Source: Alphaproteobacteria bacterium
GTDB taxonomy: Bacteria; Pseudomonadota; Alphaproteobacteria; VGDZ01
Assembly: GCA_016869515.1 (NCBI GenBank)
Contig: VGDZ01000001.1
Location: 1-64,000 of the forward strand
Direction of reading: 5' to 3'
Length of the DNA: 64,000 bases
This document shows positions 36,282 through 43,189 of this stretch, in pieces. Below the pieces are notes generated by a model, which searched no databases, was not told where the DNA came from, and saw only the letters and a list, made by a program, of their open reading frames with translations. Within the stretch, counting starts at the first letter, position 1, and every line of letters begins with the position of its first letter. Both the position numbers and the translations under genes were made by a program.

Positions 36282-37559
36282 TTAGCCCCAGGCGTCCTGG
36301 GTGATGCTGTCGTACCAGCCCTGGGTGTAGAGCGCTTCCTGCCGGCGGAACGCGGCATCGGCCTGGCGCGGGCTGACGCCGCCCGAATTCGGCACTTCGG
36401 CGATGCCGGTCGCGCCCGGCCGATAGACGCCGGTTACCGAGATGCCGTAATTGGAGCCGACCAGGCTGTAGCAGATGTTGAGATAGGACGCGCCCGCGGG
36501 CGTGCGACCGTTCAACATGGCGACCACCGCCGCCGCCGCGACCTTACCCTGGGCGTTGGCGGCGGATCCCGATTTGGGCATGGCGCCGGCGATGGTGGCA
36601 TCGCCGATGACATGGATGTTCTTCACCTGGGTCGATTCCATGGTCGCCGGATCGATCGGACACCAGCCGGTCTGATTGGTCAGGCCGGCGCCGGCAGCGA
36701 TGGCGCCGGCGCGCTGCGGCGGGATGAAGTTGAGCACATCGCCTTTCCACTGGCCCATGCCGGTGAACACGGTCTTGGCGGCGGCATCGACGCGGGTGAA
36801 GCCAGTACCCTGGGGCAGCCCTTCCCACGAGATCATGCCGGGATAGAGCGTCTGCCAGGCGTCCTGGAACAGGGCCTGCTTGGAGAAGGCAGGCTTGGGG
36901 TCGACGATCACGATCTTCGAGCGCGGCTTGGCCTGCTTGAGATAGTGGGCGATCATGCTGGCGCGCTCGTAGGGGCCGGGCGGGCAGCGGAAGGGATTGG
37001 CCGGCGGCGCGATCACCACCGTGCCGCCATCGGCCATGGCCTCGAGTTGGCGACGCAACAGCACGGTCTGCGGACCTGCCTTCCAGGCATGCGGTGCCAG
37101 CTCGGCCGCCGCCTCGTCATAGCCGGGAACGGCGGCGAAATTGAGGTCGATGCCCGGCGAAACGATCAGCTTGTCATAGGGCAGGGACGCGCCGCCCTTG
37201 AGACGGACTTCTTTCTTGGCCGGATCGACTGCCACCGCCTCGTCGCGCACCACCTTGATGCCGCTCTGCTTGGCCAGCTTGTCATGGCCCTGGGTGATGT
37301 CGGCCATGGTCTTCATCCCGCCCAGGACCAGATTCGAGAACGGGCAGGTGAAGTACTGGGCATCGCGCTCGAGCAACGTGACTTCGATCGCCGGATCCGC
37401 CATGCGCACATAGCGCGCGGCGGTGGCGCCGCCGAAGCCGCCGCCGATGACGACGACGCGGGCCTTGGGTTGGCCGAGAGTGCAGGCCGAAAGCCCGGCC
37501 GCGGTCAGGCCGGTGGCGCCGGCCAGCTTGAGGAATTGACGACGATGGTTGCGGGTCAT
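36282..37559 (-). CDS. soxF: Flavocytochrome c sulfide dehydrogenase, flavoprotein subunit
   Basis: 425 residues from ATG 37557-37559. Leader with RRQFLKLAGATGL (Tat-type) ending near LSACTLG, where a lipobox-like cysteine also appears. The FAD fold starts VVVIGGGFGGATAARY. C72 in YFTCPFSNL corresponds to the cysteine covalently bound to FAD in Allochromatium FccB; C192 in PFRCPPGPYER and C363 in LNICYSLVG correspond to its redox-active disulfide pair. IHVIGDATIAGAMPKSG closes the FAD domain. Oxidises sulfide in the periplasm and passes electrons to the adjacent cytochrome subunit. Confidence 0.93.
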   Translation of the reverse strand: MTRNHRRQFLKLAGATGLTAAGLSACTLGQPKARVVVIGGGFGGATAARYVRMADPAIEVTLLERDAQYFTCPFSNLVLGGMKTMADITQGHDKLAKQSGIKVVRDEAVAVDPAKKEVRLKGGASLPYDKLIVSPGIDLNFAAVPGYDEAAAELAPHAWKAGPQTVLLRRQLEAMADGGTVVIAPPANPFRCPPGPYERASMIAHYLKQAKPRSKIVIVDPKPAFSKQALFQDAWQTLYPGMISWEGLPQGTGFTRVDAAAKTVFTGMGQWKGDVLNFIPPQRAGAIAAGAGLTNQTGWCPIDPATMESTQVKNIHVIGDATIAGAMPKSGSAANAQGKVAAAAVVAMLNGRTPAGASYLNICYSLVGSNYGISVTGVYRPGATGIAEVPNSGGVSPRQADAAFRRQEALYTQGWYDSITQDAWG

Positions 37560-37576
37560 GGCGATGGGCTCCCCGG

Positions 37577-37924
37577 TCACGGCTTCTGCGCGGCGAAATA
37601 GGCGGCGAGGACGTCGATCTCGGCGTCGCTGTAGCCCTTGGCGATCCGCTGCATGATGGTTCCGGCCTTGTCGCCGGAACGGAAATCGCGCAGTGCCTTG
37701 GCCAGGGTCGTCGCCGGCGTGCCGGCGATCGACTGATGCGCGCCCGGGCTGCGGCCTTGGGTGCCGTGACAGAGATAGCAAGGTCCGGCCAGCACGTCGG
37801 CCGCCGGCATCGGCGACGGCGCGGCCGGCGGCCCGGGAGGGGCCGCGGGCGTTTGGGCCAAGGCCGGGAAAGCGGCCACCATCACGGCGCCCGCCATCAG
37901 CCAGTTGGATCGAATCGGTGTCAT
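37577..37924 (-). CDS. soxE: Cytochrome c subunit of flavocytochrome c sulfide dehydrogenase
   Basis: 115 residues. Signal peptide (WLMAGAVMVAAFPALAQ), Pro/Ala-rich linker, then one heme motif C49-Y-L-C52-H53 and a likely axial methionine M91 in GTIMQRIAKGYSDAE. This single-heme size matches the small cytochrome subunit of FCSD (SoxE/FccA), and soxF follows 17 bp downstream. Start supported by GGGAGG upstream. A possible 16-codon leader frame ends on this start codon. Confidence 0.9.
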   Translation of the reverse strand: MTPIRSNWLMAGAVMVAAFPALAQTPAAPPGPPAAPSPMPAADVLAGPCYLCHGTQGRSPGAHQSIAGTPATTLAKALRDFRSGDKAGTIMQRIAKGYSDAEIDVLAAYFAAQKP

Positions 37925-37971
37925 CCGCTCCCTCCCTGAAACTGCAACCCAGTCGCAATCGCGAACTGCAT
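37921..37971 (-). CDS. Possible 16-residue leader peptide upstream of soxE
   Basis: ATG at 37969-37971, preceded by AAAGGAG, opens a frame MQFAIATGLQFQGGSG that stops at TGA 37921-37923, overlapping the soxE ATG (ATGA). A TATAGT box (37985-37990, minus strand) lies 14 nt upstream of its ATG. It could couple or attenuate soxEF translation. No codon-usage test is possible on so short a frame, so this is tentative. Confidence 0.3.
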   Translation of the reverse strand: MQFAIATGLQFQGGSG

Positions 37972-37994
37972 TTTCTCCTTTCGAACTATACCCA

Positions 37995-38014
37995 ACTCGC
38001 CATCCAAGGCGAGT
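37995..38014. terminator. Hairpin at the end of the phage gene block
   Basis: ACTCGCC (37995-38001) and GGCGAGT (38008-38014) form a 7-bp stem with a 6-nt loop, 10 bp past the stop of the last phage gene. On the plus strand it is followed by CGGTTTT; on the minus strand, the direction of the phage genes, no T-run follows. It may still end or protect the phage transcript. Confidence 0.4.
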
Positions 38015-38024
38015 CGGTTTTGGT

Positions 38025-38549
38025 TCAGCGGCCGAGCAATCGACTCAGGATCGGCGCGGGCTCGCTCAATCCGGCGGCGATGCGCTTGTCGTCCGAGCGC
38101 TTGACCACGGCCACGCCCAAAATCGCCAGGGCGATGCCCCACATCGCCGACAGCTCGGCCAAAGCGGACAGGATGGAGGGCGCTTCCTGCGGTCGGACGA
38201 CGATGGAATAGCCGGCGGCGGCCATGCAGATCGCCCAGCTGCAGGCGACGACGTAGCCGAAAAAGGGCCGCCAGCGCCGGGCGAACTTGTCCTCGCCCTG
38301 AACTTCGGCGCGGATGGTGGCGTTGATCTCGGCCAGATCGCGGCTGTCCAGCGCCGCCAGCGATTCGAGATGACGATTGGCCTCGGCCAGCCGCTCGGGC
38401 GCGATGCCGCCCTCGGCGATCGCGCTCGAAACCTGGCCAAGCGCATCGCCGGCCGCCTTGGCGGAGGGATGATCGAGCTTGGACAGCCCGCCGGCAACGG
38501 CCTCGATCAGGAGCGGCAGGCCGAGCCGGGCCAACAGCGCGGCGATCAC
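38025..38549 (-). CDS. Holin, three-transmembrane GTA-release type
   Basis: 174 residues from a GTG (38547-38549) overlapping the preceding stop by 4 bp. N-terminal hydrophobic helix IAALLARLGLPLLIEAV, a charged central helix region (AEANRHLESLAALDSRDLAE), then RRWRPFFGYVVACSWAICMA and a third hydrophobic segment AMWGIALAILGVAVVKRSDD. This layout, with the W-R-P-F-F-G turn, matches the 'holin of 3TMs for gene-transfer release' family known from the Rhodobacter GTA. It would permeabilise the inner membrane for lysis. Confidence 0.75.
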   Translation of the reverse strand: MIAALLARLGLPLLIEAVAGGLSKLDHPSAKAAGDALGQVSSAIAEGGIAPERLAEANRHLESLAALDSRDLAEINATIRAEVQGEDKFARRWRPFFGYVVACSWAICMAAAGYSIVVRPQEAPSILSALAELSAMWGIALAILGVAVVKRSDDKRIAAGLSEPAPILSRLLGR

Positions 38550-38860
38550 AGCCTTTCCTCCCGGCCGCGCAGCGCGACCTGGTCGAGCTTGGCCTCGATC
38601 CGGACCAGGTGCTCGGTCAAGCGCTTTTCGGTGTTGGCCAGGACGTCCAGCGAGGCATAGGTCTGGGCGACTTCGAGCTTGAAGGCCGCAAGCTGATCGC
38701 GCAGCCGGGCGAGGGCATCGCCCGTCGCCGCCTCGGCGGCGGCCCGCCCGGTCTCGATGTCGCGGCGGCCGCGGACCATCAGCCAGAACAGGCCGGCGAG
38801 GGCCGGCAATTCGACCACTGTGATCCACCAATTGATATCGATCGGCATGGCGGGAGTCAT
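38546..38860 (-). CDS. Membrane-anchored coiled-coil phage protein
   Basis: 104 residues from ATG 38858-38860. One N-terminal transmembrane segment (INWWITVVELPALAGLFWLM) followed by a heptad-like helix (LARLRDQLAAFKLEVAQTYA, then RLTEHLVRIEAKLDQV). Position between terminase and holin and topology suggest a lysis accessory (spanin-like or antiholin-like) protein, but no family motif fixes this. Overlaps the holin start by 4 bp. Confidence 0.7.
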   Translation of the reverse strand: MTPAMPIDINWWITVVELPALAGLFWLMVRGRRDIETGRAAAEAATGDALARLRDQLAAFKLEVAQTYASLDVLANTEKRLTEHLVRIEAKLDQVALRGREERL

Positions 38861-38883
38861 TGTTGGGTTCTCCGTTGTCGGCA

Positions 38884-40368
38884 TCAGGTCAGGGGATCGA
38901 ACTGGGTCGTCGCCAGGCGGGCGCCGGCGCCGCGCGGCCAAGCCGGTCGTTGGCCCGGAACGGCGGGCGAGCGGCGCGATGGCAACGAAAGAATGGCGCC
39001 GGCCACGGCGTCGAGCCCGTCGTCGCGGCTCTTGCCGTCCGGACGCCAATCGCGCATTTCGGCGGCCAAGGGTCCGGCCAACACCAACTCGTGAGCGCGG
39101 ATGCGGCGGGCCTCGAGCGCGCCGTCCAGCGCCGCCAGGATCCGGCTTTCCTTGTTGTGAAGATTGGGGCGCTCGGCCACGGCGCAGCCGATGCCCCACC
39201 GCGACAGCGCGCTGCGCAGCAACCCGGGCAAGAAGCCACCGATGCCGTTGGTCTCGATCGTCACGCTCGGCAGCTGCAATTCGGCGACTAGTCGCGCCAC
39301 GCGTTCGCATTGTTGGGTCGCGGCGTCGACGCGATCGAGCAGCGCGACATCGACCGTCAGATAGTCGACCCGGTGCAGCCAATAGTTGCCTCCGTCGTCC
39401 TGAAAGACGGCGGCGACGACGCTGGCATCGCCGCGCTCGGGCCGGCCGAAGGCCGGATCCCAATGGCAGCTGGCGCCGACCATGCGCCGCGCGCCGATGC
39501 TGAGCTGGGCGCCGCCATTGCCGACCTCGTGGCGCAGGCCGTCGGCATAGGGCACCAGCTTGGCGGGGTCGAGCCGGATGTCGGTGGTTGCCATCGGCTC
39601 CAACTGCATCTGGCTGTGGAACTTGGCCGGACCGGTGCGCTCGCGGATGACGGCGATGCGTTCGACCGTGAATCGTTCGGGCCAGCGCGATCCACCGCGC
39701 TCATCCAAGAGCGGCAGGCGCAGCGCCTTGAAGCCGTGCAGGTAGCCGGGCCCCGCGGCGCCCCGCCCGACGGCGTAGATCGTATCGAAGGCGTGCGGCG
39801 TCCCGGCATAGACTTGGGTGCCGTCGGGCACCAGCACGTATTCGATCTCGCTCAGACGCTGCCGCAATTCCTTGCGCTTGGCCGAGGTGTCGCTGGTATT
39901 GGGCACTTCGACGTCGTCGCACAGCACGACTTCGGCCCGGCAACCGGTCAAATTGGCCTCGATGCCCTTGGCCATCATCGAGGGATCGCGCCAATCCTTG
40001 CGGCGGCAGACGGTGAATTGATCCGCGGCCCATTGCTCGACCTTGGTCGGGCGCAGTTTCTCGGCCGCCGGATGGCGTTCGACCACGCGGCGAACGTTGC
40101 GCACCATCTTGCGCGCCAGTGCGCCGTCGGCGGCCAGCACCAGAATCCGCAGATCCGGATTCTTGACCAGCAGCCAGGCGGCGAATAGGCCAAGCAAGGT
40201 CGATTTGCCGGCGTCGCGGAATACCATCAGCAAGAGCTGACGATCGCCGGCACGCCAGGACGATTCCAGCCATGCGATGATTTCGCCGTGCAGCGCCGGC
40301 GTGGTCAGACCTTGCAGCTTGTTCCAGCTATCGACAAATCTCCTGAATCCGCCCCGTGCGGCGTTCAA
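38884..40368 (-). CDS. Phage terminase large subunit
   Basis: 494 residues from a TTG (40366-40368) that overlaps the upstream stop as TTGA; the longer open frame upstream is a shadow. The ATPase has a Walker A-like MVFRDAGKSTLLGL and a Walker B EVVLCDDVEV. The nuclease half has acidic clusters in HWDPAFGRPERGDASVV and the final DGLDAVAGAIL. It packages DNA through the connector. No small-subunit gene is recognisable next to it, so packaging specificity (pac, cos or headful at random) is unknown. Confidence 0.88.
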   Translation of the reverse strand: MNAARGGFRRFVDSWNKLQGLTTPALHGEIIAWLESSWRAGDRQLLLMVFRDAGKSTLLGLFAAWLLVKNPDLRILVLAADGALARKMVRNVRRVVERHPAAEKLRPTKVEQWAADQFTVCRRKDWRDPSMMAKGIEANLTGCRAEVVLCDDVEVPNTSDTSAKRKELRQRLSEIEYVLVPDGTQVYAGTPHAFDTIYAVGRGAAGPGYLHGFKALRLPLLDERGGSRWPERFTVERIAVIRERTGPAKFHSQMQLEPMATTDIRLDPAKLVPYADGLRHEVGNGGAQLSIGARRMVGASCHWDPAFGRPERGDASVVAAVFQDDGGNYWLHRVDYLTVDVALLDRVDAATQQCERVARLVAELQLPSVTIETNGIGGFLPGLLRSALSRWGIGCAVAERPNLHNKESRILAALDGALEARRIRAHELVLAGPLAAEMRDWRPDGKSRDDGLDAVAGAILSLPSRRSPAVPGQRPAWPRGAGARLATTQFDPLT

Positions 40369-40709
40369 CTCTCTCGCCCGGCGGGCGGCGCTGGCCGGGT
40401 CCAGGCCGGCCCGGCGCCGACGATGCAGCTTTGCTGGCCCACGGTGTGCAGCGCGGTCCAGCCGCCGCCCGGCACGGCCACGATCTCGATCACCGTGCCG
40501 TCGACCGTCAGCCCGGCGAATACCGGCCGTTCGCCCCATTCTTCGGCGATGCGCGCCAGCATCACCGCGCGCGGACCGCAGCTGTCGATCGCGCTCGACG
40601 GCGTCCGCTCCGAGCTTTCGGCTCGCGGCGCAAACGCGGTCTGCGCCGCCCACGCCGGCGTGCAGGTAGACAGGCTGGCGACCAGGGCCAGCGCGAAGCC
40701 GGCCCTCAT
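40365..40709 (-). CDS. Small exported phage protein of unknown function
   Basis: 114 residues from ATG 40707-40709. Signal peptide MRAGFALALVASLSTCTPAWA, then DSCGPRAVMLARIAEEWGER, VFAGLTVDGTVIEIVAVPGG, GWTALHTVGQQSCIVGAG. Two cysteines flank the mature domain and could pair in the periplasm. Similar small proteins (Cys, ALAxxYGExP, GxWT, CxVAxG) recur beside terminase or lysis genes in alphaproteobacterial phages, from memory; function unknown. Linked to neighbours by 4-bp overlaps on both sides. Confidence 0.75.
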   Translation of the reverse strand: MRAGFALALVASLSTCTPAWAAQTAFAPRAESSERTPSSAIDSCGPRAVMLARIAEEWGERPVFAGLTVDGTVIEIVAVPGGGWTALHTVGQQSCIVGAGPAWTRPAPPAGRES

Positions 40710-40993
40710 AGCAAGCCTGGGGGCGGTGAAGCCGCCTTGAGGGCCTGCCATGCGGAGACCACGGCTTCGGTGAAGTGCTGCGAGCATGCCGCCAGCACAG
40801 TGTTGACATCGGTCTGACCGATCTCGCCCGCCGCAGCCACTGCCTCCAGAACTTGTTGAACGTCATCGTCCGGTGCAACCACGCAGCGATGCGGTCCCAT
40901 CAACGCGCCATCGTCGTTGAAACGATCGAACAGCAAATTGATCGGTCCCGTGGGCTTTGGATCGAACGAGCGCAGGATCAAAGTCTTGGGCAT
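40706..40993 (-). CDS. Small phage protein of unknown function
   Basis: 95 residues from ATG 40991-40993 with AAGGAG at ideal spacing. MPKTLILRSFDPKPTGPINL starts it, then MGPHRCVVAPDDDVQQVLEA and helix-rich C-terminus VLAACSQHFTEAVVSAWQAL. Acidic, soluble. Located between the fibre and the exported small protein; could be a fibre chaperone or a virion component. No family recognised. Confidence 0.7.
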   Translation of the reverse strand: MPKTLILRSFDPKPTGPINLLFDRFNDDGALMGPHRCVVAPDDDVQQVLEAVAAAGEIGQTDVNTVLAACSQHFTEAVVSAWQALKAASPPPGLL

Positions 40994-41004
40994 GGGTTGT
41001 CTCC

Positions 41005-42483
41005 TTAAGCACGCACATATGTAAAAGAACCGTGCATGCGGGAATTGTTGGTGCATTGCGTGTTGGTGACGGCTGTCACCGCGTCTGCGCCTACTGCCGA
41101 CTGGTAAAGGTACATTGACGTTCCGGTCGTCAACCAAAGGAAAAACGGCAGGGATTGCACATTGGTAAGCTCGACGTGGTGAGCGACGATGCTGCACGCG
41201 ATATTGTTGGCGTCCGGGCTAAAGGGCAGTCCTGAAATGGTAACACCGCCAGAGGCGCTGCCCTTGTTCGACAAATCTATGGAATAGGCGCAATAGACGA
41301 TGTTCCCAAACGTCCAATAGCGTCCGACTTGCCCGTCATAGGTGATGCCAGAACTCGATCCTCCGAACTGCCAGACGGGGGTCCAGGTGCCATATTCGAC
41401 AAGCGCCGCCAGCTTGGGCGCGTTGCTGGCCGAATTGTCGGCGATCACAAACTTGTCGTTGTTGCTGTCGAGCGACACGGTCGAAAGCCCCGAGGGCACG
41501 AAACTGACTTGCTGCCCCGAAACGCCAATGCCGGTGCCGGCGGTAGGGGCTCCACCGAGGCTGGACGCCGTGACCTTCTTCGGATTGTTGCTGTCCGAGG
41601 CATCGGTGATGACGACATAATCGTTGGCCGCGTCCACCGTGACCGTAGTGAGGCCGGATGGCGAGAAGCTGACCTGCTGGCCCGAGACGGCGATGCCGGT
41701 GCCGGCGGTGGGTGCCTGGTTGGCGGCGGCTATGGTGATGGTGTCGGTGCCGGCGTCTGTGGTCAGGGTGACGTTCGACCCGGCGGCCAGGGTCAGGGTG
41801 TCCGCCACCGCATCGGCAACCACGGTCGACTGACCCGAAACGGCGATGTCGCGGAAGCCCTGGATGGCCGAAGCCGAGCTGGCGGCCGCAGTCGCGGACG
41901 AGGCGGCGCTGGTGGCTGAGGTTGCCGCTGCGCTTGCGCTTGACGCGGCCGCGGTCGCGCTGGTTGCCGCCGCGGCGGCGCTGGCGGCGGCATTTGTGAC
42001 TCCGGTTGGCACGGTCAAGTCCGAGGCCAAGGCCGTGGCACCCGAGTTCCACCGTAAATAAGCATCGGCAACCGGCGGCGGCAGCTCGGTCGCCGCGGTG
42101 ATCGCGGTCGCGGGCAGGGTCGAAGCCCGCGCGCTGCGTTCCTCGACCTGTTGGATCATGAGCGTCAGGCGATCCAGCTCGGCATTGATGGCGCTGGCGC
42201 GAAACTCGCCTGCCTCCTGGAAATCGGCCAGGCGACGCACCGGCATGTCGCGCAGGATGGTGACCCTCGTGCCGTTGGTCGGCGGCGTCGTGAAGGTGAT
42301 GCTGCCGCCGTTGCTGTCGCCGAGACCGGCGATGGCGAAGCTCGAAGAATTGGTGCCGTCGTTGAACCATACCTTGAGATCGCCGGCCTCGAGGACCGGG
42401 AAAGGAAATGTGAAGACGGTCTGTGCGCCGTTGGCGGTGTATTGCACCCGCGGCGCAACGTCGTTGACGATGAGTTCGGGCAT
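41005..42483 (-). CDS. Tail fibre/spike protein with T7-like N-terminal anchor
   Basis: 492 residues from ATG 42481-42483 (CAGGAG upstream). The N-terminal 110 residues (VQYTANGAQTVFTFPFPVLE, GDLKVWFNDG, TRVTILRDMPVRRLADFQ) match the T7 gp17 virion-binding domain. An Ala/Ser/Thr stalk of about 45 residues follows, then two tandem modules beginning PTAGTGI.VSGQQVSF.PSGL, and a C-terminal receptor-type domain (YGTWTPVWQFGGSSSGITYD to the end). It is expected to trimerise and determine host range. Confidence 0.85.
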   Translation of the reverse strand: MPELIVNDVAPRVQYTANGAQTVFTFPFPVLEAGDLKVWFNDGTNSSSFAIAGLGDSNGGSITFTTPPTNGTRVTILRDMPVRRLADFQEAGEFRASAINAELDRLTLMIQQVEERSARASTLPATAITAATELPPPVADAYLRWNSGATALASDLTVPTGVTNAAASAAAAATSATAAASSASAAATSATSAASSATAAASSASAIQGFRDIAVSGQSTVVADAVADTLTLAAGSNVTLTTDAGTDTITIAAANQAPTAGTGIAVSGQQVSFSPSGLTTVTVDAANDYVVITDASDSNNPKKVTASSLGGAPTAGTGIGVSGQQVSFVPSGLSTVSLDSNNDKFVIADNSASNAPKLAALVEYGTWTPVWQFGGSSSGITYDGQVGRYWTFGNIVYCAYSIDLSNKGSASGGVTISGLPFSPDANNIACSIVAHHVELTNVQSLPFFLWLTTGTSMYLYQSAVGADAVTAVTNTQCTNNSRMHGSFTYVRA

Positions 42484-42514
42484 ACGTGACTCCTGGTTGG
42501 ATTGTTTGTGGCGA

Positions 42515-43189
42515 TCAACCCGCAGCCTTGGCCATCGATCCCGCTGCTTGGGCGTTGCTGGTGGCGATCTCGCCATAGGCCATGCGCTTCTTCAGTTCGT
42601 ATTGGCGGGCCGATAGACCAATGATCGGTACGCGCGTCGTGGCGCGGCGAAGCGACAAGGTCGACTTCTCTTGATCGAGGTCCTCCTGCTCTTCGAGGCG
42701 CGCCAAGCGACGCTCGCGCGCGGCGAGCAGGCGTTCCTGGGCTTCCCGCTCGCGTTCGCGACGATCCTCGGTCAGCAGCGCGGCGCGCTCGTTTTCGTCG
42801 ATCAGGTTGCGCAGCACGGTGCGGGCCGAACCCGAATGAGGATCCAAACCCTGCGCCGCCATGCGGGCACGCTCGGACGATAGGGCGCTGGCGAGGCGCA
42901 GGCGGCGGGATTCGTCTTCGGCCGCCTGCTCTTGCAGCGTGGCTTCGGTCTTGCGGTTCTGCTCCTCGGCGGCAGCCAGTTCCTCGGCCCGCTGCGTCTC
43001 GAGGCGTTCCCGCCTCTCGCGGTCGCGCAGCGCGGCCTCTTCCTGGGCAAGCCGGTCCTCCTGCTCGCGCGTGGCGCGGGCGGCCTCGAGCTGGTCGCGC
43101 TCCAGATTGATGGCGGCGCGGCGCGATTGATACTGAAACGGCGCGTTCAGGATCGGCACCGAGGCCATGACGTTGGATGTCTCTCTCAT
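42515..43189 (-). CDS. Coiled-coil phage protein (possible internal virion protein)
   Basis: 224 residues from ATG 43187-43189. After a short N-terminus (VPILNAPFQYQSRRAAI) it is an almost unbroken charged helix with E/R/Q/A heptads from about 30 to 180, containing SALSSERARMAAQGLDPHSG, and a C-terminus with ARQYELKKRMAYGEIATSNA. Located between tail tubular B and the fibre where T7 has its internal core proteins, but far smaller and lacking any transglycosylase domain. Overlaps the tail gene by 4 bp. Confidence 0.8.
   Translation of the reverse strand: MRETSNVMASVPILNAPFQYQSRRAAINLERDQLEAARATREQEDRLAQEEAALRDRERRERLETQRAEELAAAEEQNRKTEATLQEQAAEDESRRLRLASALSSERARMAAQGLDPHSGSARTVLRNLIDENERAALLTEDRREREREAQERLLAARERRLARLEEQEDLDQEKSTLSLRRATTRVPIIGLSARQYELKKRMAYGEIATSNAQAAGSMAKAAG

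Noticed and set aside
38884-40878. A 664-codon reading of the terminase
   Set aside because: The first ~170 codons are a shadow of the small exported protein gene; the TTG at 40368 overlapping the upstream stop gives normal terminase length.
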